64,000 bases of DNA from Mycolicibacter hiberniae (GCF_010729485.1 NZ_AP022609.1:1426001-1490000); one strand, 5' to 3'. Positions 50,971 to 59,801 are shown, counted from the first letter of the stretch. Notes: generated by a model from the sequence alone, not told the origin. Numbers and translations are program-made.

Positions 50971-52747
50971 GGGCGTGCGCCGGCTGCAGCGCACCGCGGC
51001 AGCCGCCGCCGCGATGATCATGGCGGCCAGCGGCTCGCTGGCGGGCCTGCCCGCCGCCGGCGCGATCGAGCGGCCGGGGATCGACCCGGGCGCGTTGCCG
51101 CCCGACGGCACACCGGGACCGCCGCAGACCATGCGGCAGACCGCGTACTGCACCGAGGTCGGGGTGTTGCCGAACACCGACTTCCGCGTCCAGCCGGCCT
51201 ATATGGACATGCTGAACCTGCCGGAGGCCTGGAAGTTCGGTCGCGGCGGCGGGGTCACCGTCGCCGTCATCGACACCGGGGTGACCCCACATCCGCGGCT
51301 GCCGAACCTGATCCCCGGCGGCGACTACGTGATGGCCGGCGGTGACGGGCTGTCGGACTGCGATGCGCACGGAACGTTGGTGGCGTCGTTGATCGCCGCC
51401 ATGCCCGACAACGGGGTCACCCCGTTGCCGCCGCCACGGCAGACGCGCCGTCCGCCGTCGGTGCCCACCAACGAGCCGCCGCCACCGACCCCGTCGCCGG
51501 CGACGACGATCCTGGTGCTCCCGCCGCCCGAAGCGCCCCCGCAGCCGCCGCCCACGGAGGGCGAGGGGCCGGCTCAAGGTCCATTTCCGCCGCCCCCACC
51601 GGGTCCGGCGCTGCCCGTACCCGGGCCGCCGCCCGGTCCGGCTCCGGGACCCGGCGCGGCAAATTCGTCGGCTCACATCCCGCGTGACGGCAGTGCCGGC
51701 GCGGCGCGGTCGGCGAGTTTCTCCGGTGAGGCGCGGACCGCGCCGGTCGATTTCCACGCGCCGAGCGCACCGCCGCCGGGCGGGGGACCGGATGCCTTCA
51801 GCGGGATCGCTCCGGACGTGCAGCTGATCTCGATTCGCCAGTACAGTGCGGCCTTCGGCCCCAAAGAGCCGTTCGGGGCCGGACAGGACCCGCAGTTGCG
51901 GGAGAAGAACGATGGACTGCGGACCATGGCCCGGGCGATCGTCCACGCCGCCAACATGGGTGCGCAGGTCATCAACCTGTCCCAGGCGATCTGTATGAAC
52001 GTCCGGACCATGCTCGACCAGGCCGATCTGGGCGCCGCGGTGCGCTACGCCGCGGTGGAGAAGAACGTGGTGATCGTGGCCGCGGCCGGTGACGTCAGCT
52101 GGCGGGACTGCAAGCAGAACCCCACCTACAACGCGATGCGCCCCGACGACCCGCGCGACTGGAACGGGGTCAACACCGTGGTGACGCCCGCCTGGTTCGA
52201 CGAGTACGTGTTGACCGTCGGTGCAGTCGACTCGGCGGGTGCCCCGCTGAGCAAGACGAGCGTCGCCGGCCCGTGGGTGTCGATCGCCGCTCCGGGGACC
52301 GACATCGAAGGGCTCTCGCCGCGCGACGACGGGTTGATGAACGCGGTCGACGGCCCGGAGAACTCGCTGCTGGTCCCGTCGGGCACCAGTTTCTCCACGG
52401 CAATCGTCTCCGGCGTGGCGGCCCTGGTGCGGGCAAAGTACCCCGAGCTGTCGGCGCACCAGGTGATCAACCGGCTGATCCGTACCGCACGACCACCGGC
52501 ACGGGGGGTCGACAACGTGGTCGGGTACGGCATCGTCGACCCGGTGGCGGCACTGACCTGGGATGTTCCCGACGTCGCGCCGCAGCCGCCGGAGCGGCTT
52601 TCGGCGCCGCTTGAGGTACCGCCGATGCCCCCCGAACGGGATATGACACCGGCCTGGGTCGCCGGCGCCGGGTTGTTGGCGGCGATCGCGGCGGCAGGCG
52701 TAGCACTTGGAGTGGCAGCATTGCGACGATCGGCAAGGAACCGATGA
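50948..52747 (+). CDS. mycP5: Mycosin protease MycP5
   Basis: A 599-residue subtilase with signal peptide. The triad is Asp109 (AVIDTGV), His141 (CDAHGTLVAS) and Ser481 (VPSGTSFSTAIVSG). A long Pro-rich insertion between His141 and Asn (residues about 155-290) is the loop specific to MycP5. A C-terminal transmembrane anchor follows (WVAGAGLLAAIAAAGVALGV). Mycosins stabilise the ESX membrane complex. It overlaps eccE5 by 4 bp. Confidence 0.95.
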   Translation: MKRSGTGRGVRRLQRTAAAAAAMIMAASGSLAGLPAAGAIERPGIDPGALPPDGTPGPPQTMRQTAYCTEVGVLPNTDFRVQPAYMDMLNLPEAWKFGRGGGVTVAVIDTGVTPHPRLPNLIPGGDYVMAGGDGLSDCDAHGTLVASLIAAMPDNGVTPLPPPRQTRRPPSVPTNEPPPPTPSPATTILVLPPPEAPPQPPPTEGEGPAQGPFPPPPPGPALPVPGPPPGPAPGPGAANSSAHIPRDGSAGAARSASFSGEARTAPVDFHAPSAPPPGGGPDAFSGIAPDVQLISIRQYSAAFGPKEPFGAGQDPQLREKNDGLRTMARAIVHAANMGAQVINLSQAICMNVRTMLDQADLGAAVRYAAVEKNVVIVAAAGDVSWRDCKQNPTYNAMRPDDPRDWNGVNTVVTPAWFDEYVLTVGAVDSAGAPLSKTSVAGPWVSIAAPGTDIEGLSPRDDGLMNAVDGPENSLLVPSGTSFSTAIVSGVAALVRAKYPELSAHQVINRLIRTARPPARGVDNVVGYGIVDPVAALTWDVPDVAPQPPERLSAPLEVPPMPPERDMTPAWVAGAGLLAAIAAAGVALGVAALRRSARNR

Positions 52748-53910
52748 AGGCACAGCACGCATTAGGTCTGAACCTGTCTTGGCTGCGGCTCACCGTGGTC
52801 TTCCTCATCGATGTGGGGATATTGGTCCTTGCCGGCCGATGGCCCGGCGACCCCACCGTTGCCGACTACGTCTGGTGGTCGGGGGTCGGTGTGGCCGTGC
52901 TCGTGGCGGTCATCGCGCTGCTCACCTACCGGAACGTGCCGATCAGCACAATGTGGGGAGCCTGGCTGGCGGATCAGTTCATCGACCCCGAGCGGGCGCT
53001 GCACCGCGGGCGGACCGCTGCGTTCGATCACCAACGGCGTTTCGGGCGGGAGTCGGTCGGGGTGCGCGAGCACCAGGGGCGGCTGGTGACGATGATCGCC
53101 GTGGGCGGGCGGGCGTCCTCGACGACCGGCCGGCACGGGCGGGTTTCGGAGGCGACTCTGCCCGTGGAGCGCCTGGCCGCCGGCCTGCGCCAGTTCGACG
53201 TGCGACTGGACAGCATCGACATCATCTCGGTAGGGACCCGCACGGATCCCCGTGACCCCGAAGACCCCGACGTCGAAGAGAACCCGTCGATGCCCGACCG
53301 TCGCCGCACCTGGGTCGTGTTGCGCATGGACCCTGCACACAACGTCAACGCGATCGCGGCACGGGACTCCCTGGCCGCCACGTTGGCCGCAGCCACCGAG
53401 CGGCTGGCCACCGAGATCGACGGACGGCAGCTCAGCGCCCAGGTTCTGCGCGCCGACGAGTTCGACGCCGTCGACGAAGCGGTGCTGGCGGACCTTCAGG
53501 CCAGCCAATTGCGGCACCGGTTGTTCCGGGCCAAGCCCGAGGGCCGGGTCACCAACTTCTGGGTCACGCCCAGTGACATCAATCCGGAGAACCTCGAGCA
53601 CCTGTGGTACCCGGAGGCCGCTGCGACGGTGGTCACGGTGCGGCTGTGCCGCAGCGGCGGCCGAAGCACACAGATCTGCGTGCTGGCGCGGTATCACACG
53701 GCAGACAAGCCGGGCCGCAGTGTGCGGTCGGCGCTGAACCGCTTCGTGGGCCGGCGCCAGATCGAGGCCGTCTGGGCCAGCCTGCCGGTCCCGAACGCGC
53801 ACCGGCGGATCTCGGTACCGGGGCGGGAGCTGCAGGACGGCGAGCAGTTGCCGGTGTCGGTGGACGTGATCGAGGAGTACACCCCGGCGGCGGCAGGGGC
53901 GCGCGGGTGA
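52744..53910 (+). CDS. eccE5: ESX-5 component EccE5
   Basis: A 388-residue protein with two N-terminal transmembrane helices (about 15-35 and 48-68) and a cytosolic or peripheral remainder. EccE lies at the outside of the ESX inner-membrane complex. The junctions ATGA (with mycP5) and GTGA (with eccA5) show translational coupling. Confidence 0.9.
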   Translation: MKAQHALGLNLSWLRLTVVFLIDVGILVLAGRWPGDPTVADYVWWSGVGVAVLVAVIALLTYRNVPISTMWGAWLADQFIDPERALHRGRTAAFDHQRRFGRESVGVREHQGRLVTMIAVGGRASSTTGRHGRVSEATLPVERLAAGLRQFDVRLDSIDIISVGTRTDPRDPEDPDVEENPSMPDRRRTWVVLRMDPAHNVNAIAARDSLAATLAAATERLATEIDGRQLSAQVLRADEFDAVDEAVLADLQASQLRHRLFRAKPEGRVTNFWVTPSDINPENLEHLWYPEAAATVVTVRLCRSGGRSTQICVLARYHTADKPGRSVRSALNRFVGRRQIEAVWASLPVPNAHRRISVPGRELQDGEQLPVSVDVIEEYTPAAAGARG

Positions 53911-55733
53911 CCAGTCCGGCCTCGGCCGACGCCCGCAACGCAATGGTTGCGGGCATGCTGGCTTCCGGTATCTCGGTGAACGGGCTGCAGCCCAGCCACA
54001 ACCCACAGGTGGCGCTGCAGATGTTCACCACCGCGACCACGATCGACCCGAGCATGTGCGATGCCTGGCTGGCCCGGTTGTTGGCCGGCGACTCCGACAT
54101 CGAGGTGCTGGCCAACGCGTGGTCCACAGTCCGCACCTTCGGGTGGGAGACCCGCCGGCTCGGGCTGTCCGACCTGGAATTCCGTCCGGAGGTCTCCGAC
54201 GGGATGTTCCTGCGGCTGTTGATCACCAGCGTGGAGACGCTGGCCGCCGCCTATGCCGCGAAGCTGGCCGAGGCCAAGCGCTACGCCGAAGCGGCGGACC
54301 TGCTCGACAGCATCGAGCCGCGCAACCCCTTCGAGGCCGAGCTGATCAAGTACGTGCGGGGTCTGCTGTACTTCCGGACCGGACGTTGGCCGGACGTCCT
54401 CAAGCAGTTTCCGGCCGGCGCCCAGTGGCGCCAGCCCGAACTCAAAGCGGCGGCGGCCGCGATGGCCACCACCGCGCTGGCGTCGCTGGGGGTGTTCGAA
54501 GAGGCGACCCGGCGGGCGCAGGAAGCCATCGAGGGCGACCGGGTGCCGGCCGCCGCCAACGTCGCGCTCTACACCCAGGGCATGTGCCTGCGGCATCTGG
54601 GCCGCGAGGACGAGGCCGCCGAGTTGCTGCGGCGGGTGTATTCGAGGGACTCGAAGTTCGCACCAGCCCGCGAGGCGCTGGACAACACCGACTACCGGCT
54701 GGTGCTGACCGATCCGGAGACCATCGAAGCCCGTACCGACCCGTGGGACCCCGACAGCGCACCCACCCGGGAACAGGCCGAAGCCGATCGGCATGCCGAG
54801 GAGGCCGCGCGTTACCTGGCCGAGGGCGACGCCGAGCTGGCCGCCATGCTCGGCATGGAGCAGGCCAAGCGGGAGATCAAGCTGATCAAGGCGACCACCA
54901 AGGTGAATCTGGCGCGGGCCAAGATGGGGCTGCCCGTTCCGGTGACATCGCGGCACACCCTGTTGCTCGGTCCGCCCGGCACCGGCAAGACCTCGGTGGC
55001 GCGTGCCTTCACCAAACAGCTGTGCGGTCTGACCGTGCTGCGCAAGCCGCTGGTGGTGGAGACCAACCGCTCCAAGCTGCTGGGCCGCTACATGGCCGAC
55101 GCCGAGAAGAACACCGAAGAGCTGCTCGAGGGGGCGCTCGGCGGTGCCGTGTTCTTCGACGAGATGCACACGCTGCATGAGCGCGGTTACAGCCAGGGCG
55201 ACGCCTATGGCAACGCGATCATCAACACGCTGCTGCTCTACATGGAGAACCACCGCGATGAGCTGGTGGTGTTCGGCGCCGGCTACGCCAACGCCATGGA
55301 GAAGATGCTCGAAGTCAACCAGGGCCTGCGGCGCAGGTTCTCCACGGTGATCGAGTTCTACAGCTACACGCCGCCGGAACTGCTGCAACTGACCAAGATG
55401 ATGGCGGCCGAGAACGAGGATGTGGTCAGCGACGAGGCGGTCGAGGGACTGCTGCCGTCCTACACCCGGTTCTATGCCGACGAGAACTACTCCGAAGACG
55501 GTGACCTGATCCGCGGCATCGACGTGTTGGGCAACGCCGGGTTTGTCCGCAATGTGGTGGAGAAGGCGCGCGACCACCGCAGCTTCCGGCTCGACGATTC
55601 CGAACTGGACGCCGTGCTGTCCGGCGAAGTCACCGAGTTCAGCGAGGAATGGCTGCACAAGTTCAAGGAACTGACCCGTGAGGACCTTGCCGAGGGGCTC
55701 AGCGCGGCGGTCGCCGAGAAGAAGCCGACCTGA
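53907..55733 (+). CDS. eccA5: AAA+ ATPase EccA5
   Basis: A 608-residue protein from GTG 53907. Residues 1-270 form a TPR-like helical repeat domain. The CbxX/CfqX-type AAA+ domain has Walker A GPPGTGKTS near 355 and Walker B AVFFDEMH near 414. EccA is the cytosolic ATPase linked to EspG-bound PE/PPE substrates. It ends the ESX-5 machine operon. The 5' TPR part carries conserved ESX EccA sequence (PQVALQMFTTATTIDPSMCDAW, read as two adjacent motifs). Confidence 0.9.
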   Translation: MTSPASADARNAMVAGMLASGISVNGLQPSHNPQVALQMFTTATTIDPSMCDAWLARLLAGDSDIEVLANAWSTVRTFGWETRRLGLSDLEFRPEVSDGMFLRLLITSVETLAAAYAAKLAEAKRYAEAADLLDSIEPRNPFEAELIKYVRGLLYFRTGRWPDVLKQFPAGAQWRQPELKAAAAAMATTALASLGVFEEATRRAQEAIEGDRVPAAANVALYTQGMCLRHLGREDEAAELLRRVYSRDSKFAPAREALDNTDYRLVLTDPETIEARTDPWDPDSAPTREQAEADRHAEEAARYLAEGDAELAAMLGMEQAKREIKLIKATTKVNLARAKMGLPVPVTSRHTLLLGPPGTGKTSVARAFTKQLCGLTVLRKPLVVETNRSKLLGRYMADAEKNTEELLEGALGGAVFFDEMHTLHERGYSQGDAYGNAIINTLLLYMENHRDELVVFGAGYANAMEKMLEVNQGLRRRFSTVIEFYSYTPPELLQLTKMMAAENEDVVSDEAVEGLLPSYTRFYADENYSEDGDLIRGIDVLGNAGFVRNVVEKARDHRSFRLDDSELDAVLSGEVTEFSEEWLHKFKELTREDLAEGLSAAVAEKKPT

Positions 55734-56080
55734 GCCGGCAGTAGTCCCACAGCCGATTCACAGCGTGGCGACCACCTGCGCGGGTTGACGCCCACTGGTA
55801 CCGATGCCACCATGGCGCAGAGAGGGTGGCCGGTGCATCGCTTCGGCCCAACTGGTTTTCGGTCGGTGTCAGGAGGTGAGGACGAGACTTGTGTCCCGGC
55901 GATAGTGCCTGTTGTGGATCGGCGACTGTTGGGTCCCGAACCCGCTCCGGCATCGTTTCTGTCATCTGACGCCATGTCGCGTTGAGCGCGCTTCGGGTAG
56001 GACGTCGTACCCGGTGGGCGCATGTTCGGCGCGTCGGCAATTGTCGGTCGGCTGACCGGCTTTTCCTGGAGGAGATTTCC
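55734..56080. other. Gene-free gap between eccA5 and the second PE cassette
   Basis: About 350 bp. No ORF with a good start is supported. A short open frame near 55785-55985 lacks a ribosome-binding site. The stretch must contain the promoter for the second PE-esxM-esxN cassette, but I could not identify a good -35/-10 pair. Confidence 0.5.
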
Positions 56081-56380
56081 ATGAGCTTTGTGAACACCCA
56101 ACCCGAGGCGCTGACGGCGGCCGCGGGCAACCTGGCAGCCATCGGCTCGGCGCTCAGCGCGCAGAACGCCGCGGCGGCAGCGCCGACCACCGGGGTGGTT
56201 CCGGCCGCCGCCGATGAGGTCTCGGCGTTGACCGCGGCGCAGTTCGCTGCGCACGCCAGCATGTACCAGGCCATCAGCGCTCAGGCCGAGGCCATCCACC
56301 AGGCCTTCGTCGCCACGCTGAACTCCAGCGCCAACTCCTACGCGGCGACCGAGGCGGCCAACGCCGCATCGGCCGGCTGA
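56081..56380 (+). CDS. PE family protein (copy 2)
   Basis: A 99-residue protein from ATG 56081 (TGGAGGAG upstream). PE domain with Pro-Glu at 8-9 and the YAATE export signal. It is clearly paralogous to copy 1 but less conserved than the esx genes behind it. It heads a second PE-esxM-esxN cassette directly downstream of eccA5. Confidence 0.9.
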   Translation: MSFVNTQPEALTAAAGNLAAIGSALSAQNAAAAAPTTGVVPAAADEVSALTAAQFAAHASMYQAISAQAEAIHQAFVATLNSSANSYAATEAANAASAG

Positions 56381-56431
56381 TCGCCGAAAGGCGCTGGGCA
56401 GCAACAACTTTTTAGCATTCGGAGGGAAATC

Positions 56432-56728
56432 ATGACTTCACGTTTTATGACCGACCCGGACGCGATGCGTGCGATGGCCGGCCGGTTCGATGTGCACGCG
56501 CAGACCGTTGAGGACGAGGCTCGCCGGATGTGGGCGTCCTCGACCAACATCTCCGGTGCCGGCTGGGGTGGTCTGGCGGAGCGGACGTCGTTGGACACCA
56601 TGGGTCAGATGCAGACCGCGTTCCGCAACATCGTGACCATGTTGCACAGCGTGCGCGACGGCTTGATCCGCGACGCCAACCACTACGAGCAGCAGGAAGC
56701 TGCGTCGCAGCAGATCCTGTCCAGCTAG
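56432..56728 (+). CDS. esxM: EsxM (copy 2)
   Basis: A 98-residue protein from ATG 56432 (GGAGGG upstream). It is nearly identical to copy 1 and ends in QQILSS, the standard EsxM C-terminus, with WGG and YEQQE motifs intact. Confidence 0.9.
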   Translation: MTSRFMTDPDAMRAMAGRFDVHAQTVEDEARRMWASSTNISGAGWGGLAERTSLDTMGQMQTAFRNIVTMLHSVRDGLIRDANHYEQQEAASQQILSS

Positions 56729-56744
56729 TAAGGAGACCACGCAG

Positions 56745-57029
56745 ATGTCGATTAACTACCAGTTCGGTGATGTGGATGCCCACGGTGCGTTGATTCGTGC
56801 CCAGGCGGCGTCGTTGGAGGCCGAGCACCAGGCGATCGTGCACGACGTGCTGGCTGCCGGGGACTTCTGGGGCGGCGCCGGTTCGGTGGCCTGCCAGGAG
56901 TTCGTGACGCAGTTGGGCCGCAACTTCGCGGTCATCTACCAGCAGGCCAACTCCCACGGTCAGAAGGTGCAGACCGCCGGGAACAACATGGCCAACACCG
57001 ACGCGTCGGTCGGCTCCAGCTGGGCCTGA
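56745..57029 (+). CDS. esxN: EsxN (copy 2)
   Basis: A 94-residue protein from ATG 56745 with AAGGAG, and one residue different from copy 1. The nucleotide identity extends past the stop codon into the terminator, which suggests a recent duplication or gene conversion. Confidence 0.9.
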   Translation: MSINYQFGDVDAHGALIRAQAASLEAEHQAIVHDVLAAGDFWGGAGSVACQEFVTQLGRNFAVIYQQANSHGQKVQTAGNNMANTDASVGSSWA

Positions 57030-57053
57030 GCGCCCGAGTTTCGCAGCGCGCGG

Positions 57054-57080
57054 CAGCACACCCGATCCACGGGTGTGCTG
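57054..57080 (+). terminator. Terminator after esxN (copy 2)
   Basis: CAGCACACCCG (57054-57064) pairs with CGGGTGTGCTG (57070-57080), loop ATCCA. It is identical in stem and loop to the terminator after copy 1 at 48271. Confidence 0.75.
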
Positions 57081-57184
57081 TCGCGCTTCTTTATGGGCGG
57101 TCCCGATTTCGGTTGGGACGCCAGTATTTTCCGGGCCCCGGCGCGGCCGCTCACAGCAGATCGGCAGCGACTCGGGGGCGCCGA

Positions 57185-57216
57185 TTGACCCTATTGCGGC
57201 GCTGGTGCACTATGAT
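57185..57216 (+). promoter_or_regulatory. Candidate promoter of the M-box operon
   Basis: TATGAT (57211-57216) is a strong -10 about 8 bp before the riboswitch. TTGACC (57185-57190) is a -35-like hexamer, but the 20-bp spacer is long, so the -35 is less certain. A start near 57222 would leave the aptamer at the very 5' end of the transcript. Confidence 0.5.
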
Positions 57217-57224
57217 GGGACAAG

Positions 57225-57401
57225 CACCTCGTTAGGTGAGGCGTCTACATGGATATAGGCCACTGACCCCGAACGTCGAAAGACGCCCCGGGTCAGGACA
57301 GCTCCTCCCGGATTAAGGGTTGAGCCCAAGTGGCTTCCGGCTCGCGCGTTTACGCGGGCGCGGACACGCCGTGTGGTGCCGAAGCTCTGACGAGAGGGGT
57401 G
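57225..57401 (+). ncRNA. M-box (ykoK) Mg2+ riboswitch aptamer
   Basis: The sequence keeps the M-box core in order: CACCTCGTTAGGTGAGGC (57225-57242), ATGGA, CACTGACCCCGAACGTC, AAAGACGCC, GGGTCA, AAGTGGCTTCCGG, TGCCGAAGCTCTGACGAGAG. CACCTCGT near the 5' end pairs with ACGAGAGGGGTG at the 3' end to form the closing P1 helix. M-box RNAs fold when Mg2+ is abundant and usually switch the downstream transport gene off. In M. tuberculosis an M-box precedes the PE20-PPE31 operon near mgtC, and this copy precedes PPE and mgtC. It is followed by a roughly 430-nt leader. Confidence 0.9.
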
Positions 57402-57493
57402 CGGAGTCCGGCCGTCGGCCGGAAGACTTCACCTCGTCGTGCTTACGTGCAGGCACCCGCGCGTGCCCAGGCCGAGAGGAGGTGAGAGCGACA

Positions 57494-57568
57494 TTGAGTC
57501 CGAGTGATAGTTCCTATCCGAGATCGATGTTCGTTTCCCTCGATCTCGGTACCACTTTCACCGTGTGA
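57494..57568 (+). CDS. Putative 24-codon leader ORF in the M-box leader
   Basis: TTG 57494 preceded by AGGAGGTGAG (57477-57486), a near-perfect ribosome-binding site, with a 24-codon frame to TGA 57566-57568 (SPSDSSYPRSMFVSLDLG and tail). TCACCTC at 57429-57435, just after the aptamer, could pair with GAGGTGA (57479-57485) and mask the site. A 10-bp hairpin lies inside the ORF. The expression is not proven; it could act as an attenuator or leader peptide. Confidence 0.4.
   Translation: MSPSDSSYPRSMFVSLDLGTTFTV
57518..57549 (+). terminator. Hairpin inside the leader ORF, possible attenuator
   Basis: CCGAGATCGA (57518-57527) and TCGATCTCGG (57540-57549) are a perfect 10-bp inverted repeat with a 12-nt loop, located inside the leader ORF. 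Ribosomes on the ORF would disrupt it. No U-tract follows. A second small stem (GCTCGA at 57653, TCGAGC at 57667) lies further down. The rest of 57569-57836 shows nothing coding. Confidence 0.45.
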
Positions 57569-57836
57569 TTCCCTACCGGCGCTGATCTCGTCGACCGGCG
57601 TGCCGTCCTACGGGCGGGGCCAGTCTTCGGCATGTCCTGAAATCGCTTGAAAGCTCGATCTTTACGTCGAGCCGGCGATGACTTCGGCGTGCCCGGCTCC
57701 GGCATGTCGCCATGACCGGCTGTCCCGATTCCTTCGCCGCCCCAGGGGCGGACGCAACGTCCTTCGGCCAGACCGTGCCTGCACGCCCAGACCACTCGCT
57801 TGTGGCAAAAACCACCGATCACTAAGGAGCACTCCC

Positions 57837-59021
57837 ATGGACTTCGGAGCCTTTCCGCCGGAATTCAACTCAGCCCGCATCTACACCGGCCCCGGTTCGG
57901 GGCCGATGATGGCCGCCGCGGCGGCCTGGGACAAGTTGGCCGCCGAGCTCATCACCGCCGAGGCCACCTACCAGGCCGTCATCAACGGCCTGGTAGGCGA
58001 AGGCTGGATGGGGCCGGCGTCGGCCGCGATGGCCGCTGCGGTAGCGCCCTACGTGGCGTGGATGGGAGCGACCGCGGTGCGGGCCGAGCAGGCGGCCGTT
58101 CAGGCCAGGGCGGCCGCTGCGTCGTTCGAGGCGGCGCGCGGCATGACGGTGCCGCCGCCTATGGTCGCCGCCAACCGGTCGCAGCTCACTGCGTTGGTGG
58201 CCACCAATGTCATCGGCCAGAATGCCGGGGCTATCGCCGCCACCGAAGCGCACTACAGCCAGATGTGGGCGCAGGACGCCACCGCTATGTACAGCTATGC
58301 CGCAGCATCGGCGTCGGCGACGAAGGTCACACCGTTCACTGCGCCGCATGAGGTCGCGGACCCGACGGCGCAGGCTACCCAGCAGGCAGCGGTCAGCCAG
58401 GCTGCGGGCAACGCGGCCGTGTCTCAGGCGGAGTCCTCTGCGAGTCAGGCGATGTCACAGCTGCCGGCAACCCTGCAGGGAATGGCGTCGCCAGCACCGA
58501 CCGCAGGGCTCGATGGGTTCTTCGTCGAGCCCGGCGATACCTTGGCCAACGCCGTGACCAACTTGATGAGCAGCTCGTTCAGCCCGATGGGCGCAGCCGC
58601 GGTCACCAACTTCGCCGCCGACATGGCGGTGGTGCGTGGCGCCGCCATCGCCGCCGGTGACCCCCTGGGCCTGGGCGCGATCGACCCGTTCACCCCGACC
58701 ATCCAAGGGCTTGGCGCCGGACTCGGAAACGGAGCGAGCGGGTTGAGCCCTCTCAATATCGCCTCCGGTTCCATGGGTAACGCTCCCAAGGTCGGTGCAA
58801 TGTCGGTACCGTCGGCGTGGGCTGCCGCCGTGCCGGCCAGCGGACCTGTCGGCGGTGTTGCGGCGACCGGATATGCCGTGTCAGCCCCCGCCGCCCAGGC
58901 CGGCGCGGCCGGCATGCCGGGCGTGCCGCTGGCGGCCCCGGGCCAGCGCAGCTACGGGTTCGCCGCGCCGCGCTACGGCTTCAAGCCCACGGTGATGGCT
59001 CGGCCGGTGGCAGCCGGCTAG
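57837..59021 (+). CDS. PPE family protein of the M-box operon
   Basis: A 394-residue protein, ATG 57837 with AAGGAG. It starts MDFGAFPPEFNSARIYTGPG with Pro-Pro-Glu at 7-9, and the PPE domain runs to about 175 (…QDATAMYSYAAASASA). The C-terminal part is Ala/Gly/Ser/Pro-rich, with SPMGAAAVTN-type and SVPSAWAAA segments, as in PPE-SVP proteins (residues about 320-335). The closest relatives by pattern are PPE31-33. In M. tuberculosis, PE20 and PPE31 support Mg2+ uptake at low pH. Here no PE gene precedes it in the operon. Its stop lies 21 bp before mgtC. Confidence 0.9.
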   Translation: MDFGAFPPEFNSARIYTGPGSGPMMAAAAAWDKLAAELITAEATYQAVINGLVGEGWMGPASAAMAAAVAPYVAWMGATAVRAEQAAVQARAAAASFEAARGMTVPPPMVAANRSQLTALVATNVIGQNAGAIAATEAHYSQMWAQDATAMYSYAAASASATKVTPFTAPHEVADPTAQATQQAAVSQAAGNAAVSQAESSASQAMSQLPATLQGMASPAPTAGLDGFFVEPGDTLANAVTNLMSSSFSPMGAAAVTNFAADMAVVRGAAIAAGDPLGLGAIDPFTPTIQGLGAGLGNGASGLSPLNIASGSMGNAPKVGAMSVPSAWAAAVPASGPVGGVAATGYAVSAPAAQAGAAGMPGVPLAAPGQRSYGFAAPRYGFKPTVMARPVAAG

Positions 59022-59042
59022 GCATGTGACATCGTTGGGGTC

Positions 59043-59756
59043 ATGCAGACGCTGAGCGTCGCCGAGTTCACACTGCGACTGGCGGTGGGGCTGGGCTGCG
59101 GTGCGCTGATCGGGCTGGAACGGCAGTGGCGTGCGCGGATGGCGGGCCTGCGTACCAACGCGCTGGTGGCCGCCGGCGCCACGCTGTTCGTGCTGTACGC
59201 GGTTGCCGCCGAGGGCCCCAACTCCACCCGGGTCGCGTCCTACGTCGTCTCCGGGGTGGGATTCCTCGGCGGCGGCGTGATTCTGCGCGAGGGTTTCAAC
59301 GTCCGCGGCCTCAACACCGCGGCCACCCTGTGGTGCTCGGCGGCGGTGGGCGTGCTGGCCGCGGCCGGGGAACTGGCCTTCGCCCTGATCGGCACCAGCG
59401 CGATCGTCGGGACCCACCTGCTGCTGCGGCCGCTGGGCCGGCTCATCGACCGCGACCAGCACGAGGAGGAGGACGAACCGCTGGCGCCCTACCAGGTGCA
59501 GGTGGTCTGCCGGCCCAAGGCCGAGAAGTATCTGCGCGCCCAGATCGTGCAGCACACGGCCGGCAATGACCTGATGCTGCGGGGCGTGCACACCGGTCAC
59601 GCGGGGGAGGACAACATCACGCTCACCGCATCCATGCTGTCGGACAGCCGGGCGCCGGACCGCCTCGAGCGACTGGTCGGCGAACTGTCTCTGCAACCGG
59701 GCGTCTACGCGGTGCACTGGCACGCGGGCGACCAGGCCGCCCTGTCGGCAGACTGA
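59043..59756 (+). CDS. mgtC: MgtC/SapB family protein
   Basis: A 237-residue protein with about five transmembrane helices and family motifs LIGLERQWRARMAGLRTNALV (split as LIGLERQW and AGLRTNALVAAGATLF), YVVSGVGFLGGGVI and VRGLNTAATLWCSAAVGVL. A C-terminal ACT-like soluble domain follows. MgtC is required for growth at low Mg2+ and in macrophages in mycobacteria. It is in one operon with PPE, under the M-box. Confidence 0.9.
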   Translation: MQTLSVAEFTLRLAVGLGCGALIGLERQWRARMAGLRTNALVAAGATLFVLYAVAAEGPNSTRVASYVVSGVGFLGGGVILREGFNVRGLNTAATLWCSAAVGVLAAAGELAFALIGTSAIVGTHLLLRPLGRLIDRDQHEEEDEPLAPYQVQVVCRPKAEKYLRAQIVQHTAGNDLMLRGVHTGHAGEDNITLTASMLSDSRAPDRLERLVGELSLQPGVYAVHWHAGDQAALSAD

Positions 59757-59801
59757 AAGCGCGGCCGGCGTTCTAGGCTGGATAACTCGGAGGTGACGAC
59801 G

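Noticed and set aside
57320..57568. Longer open frame covering the M-box 3' part and the leader ORF
   Set aside because: It starts inside the folded aptamer without a ribosome-binding site; only the last 24 codons behind AGGAGGTGAG are plausible.
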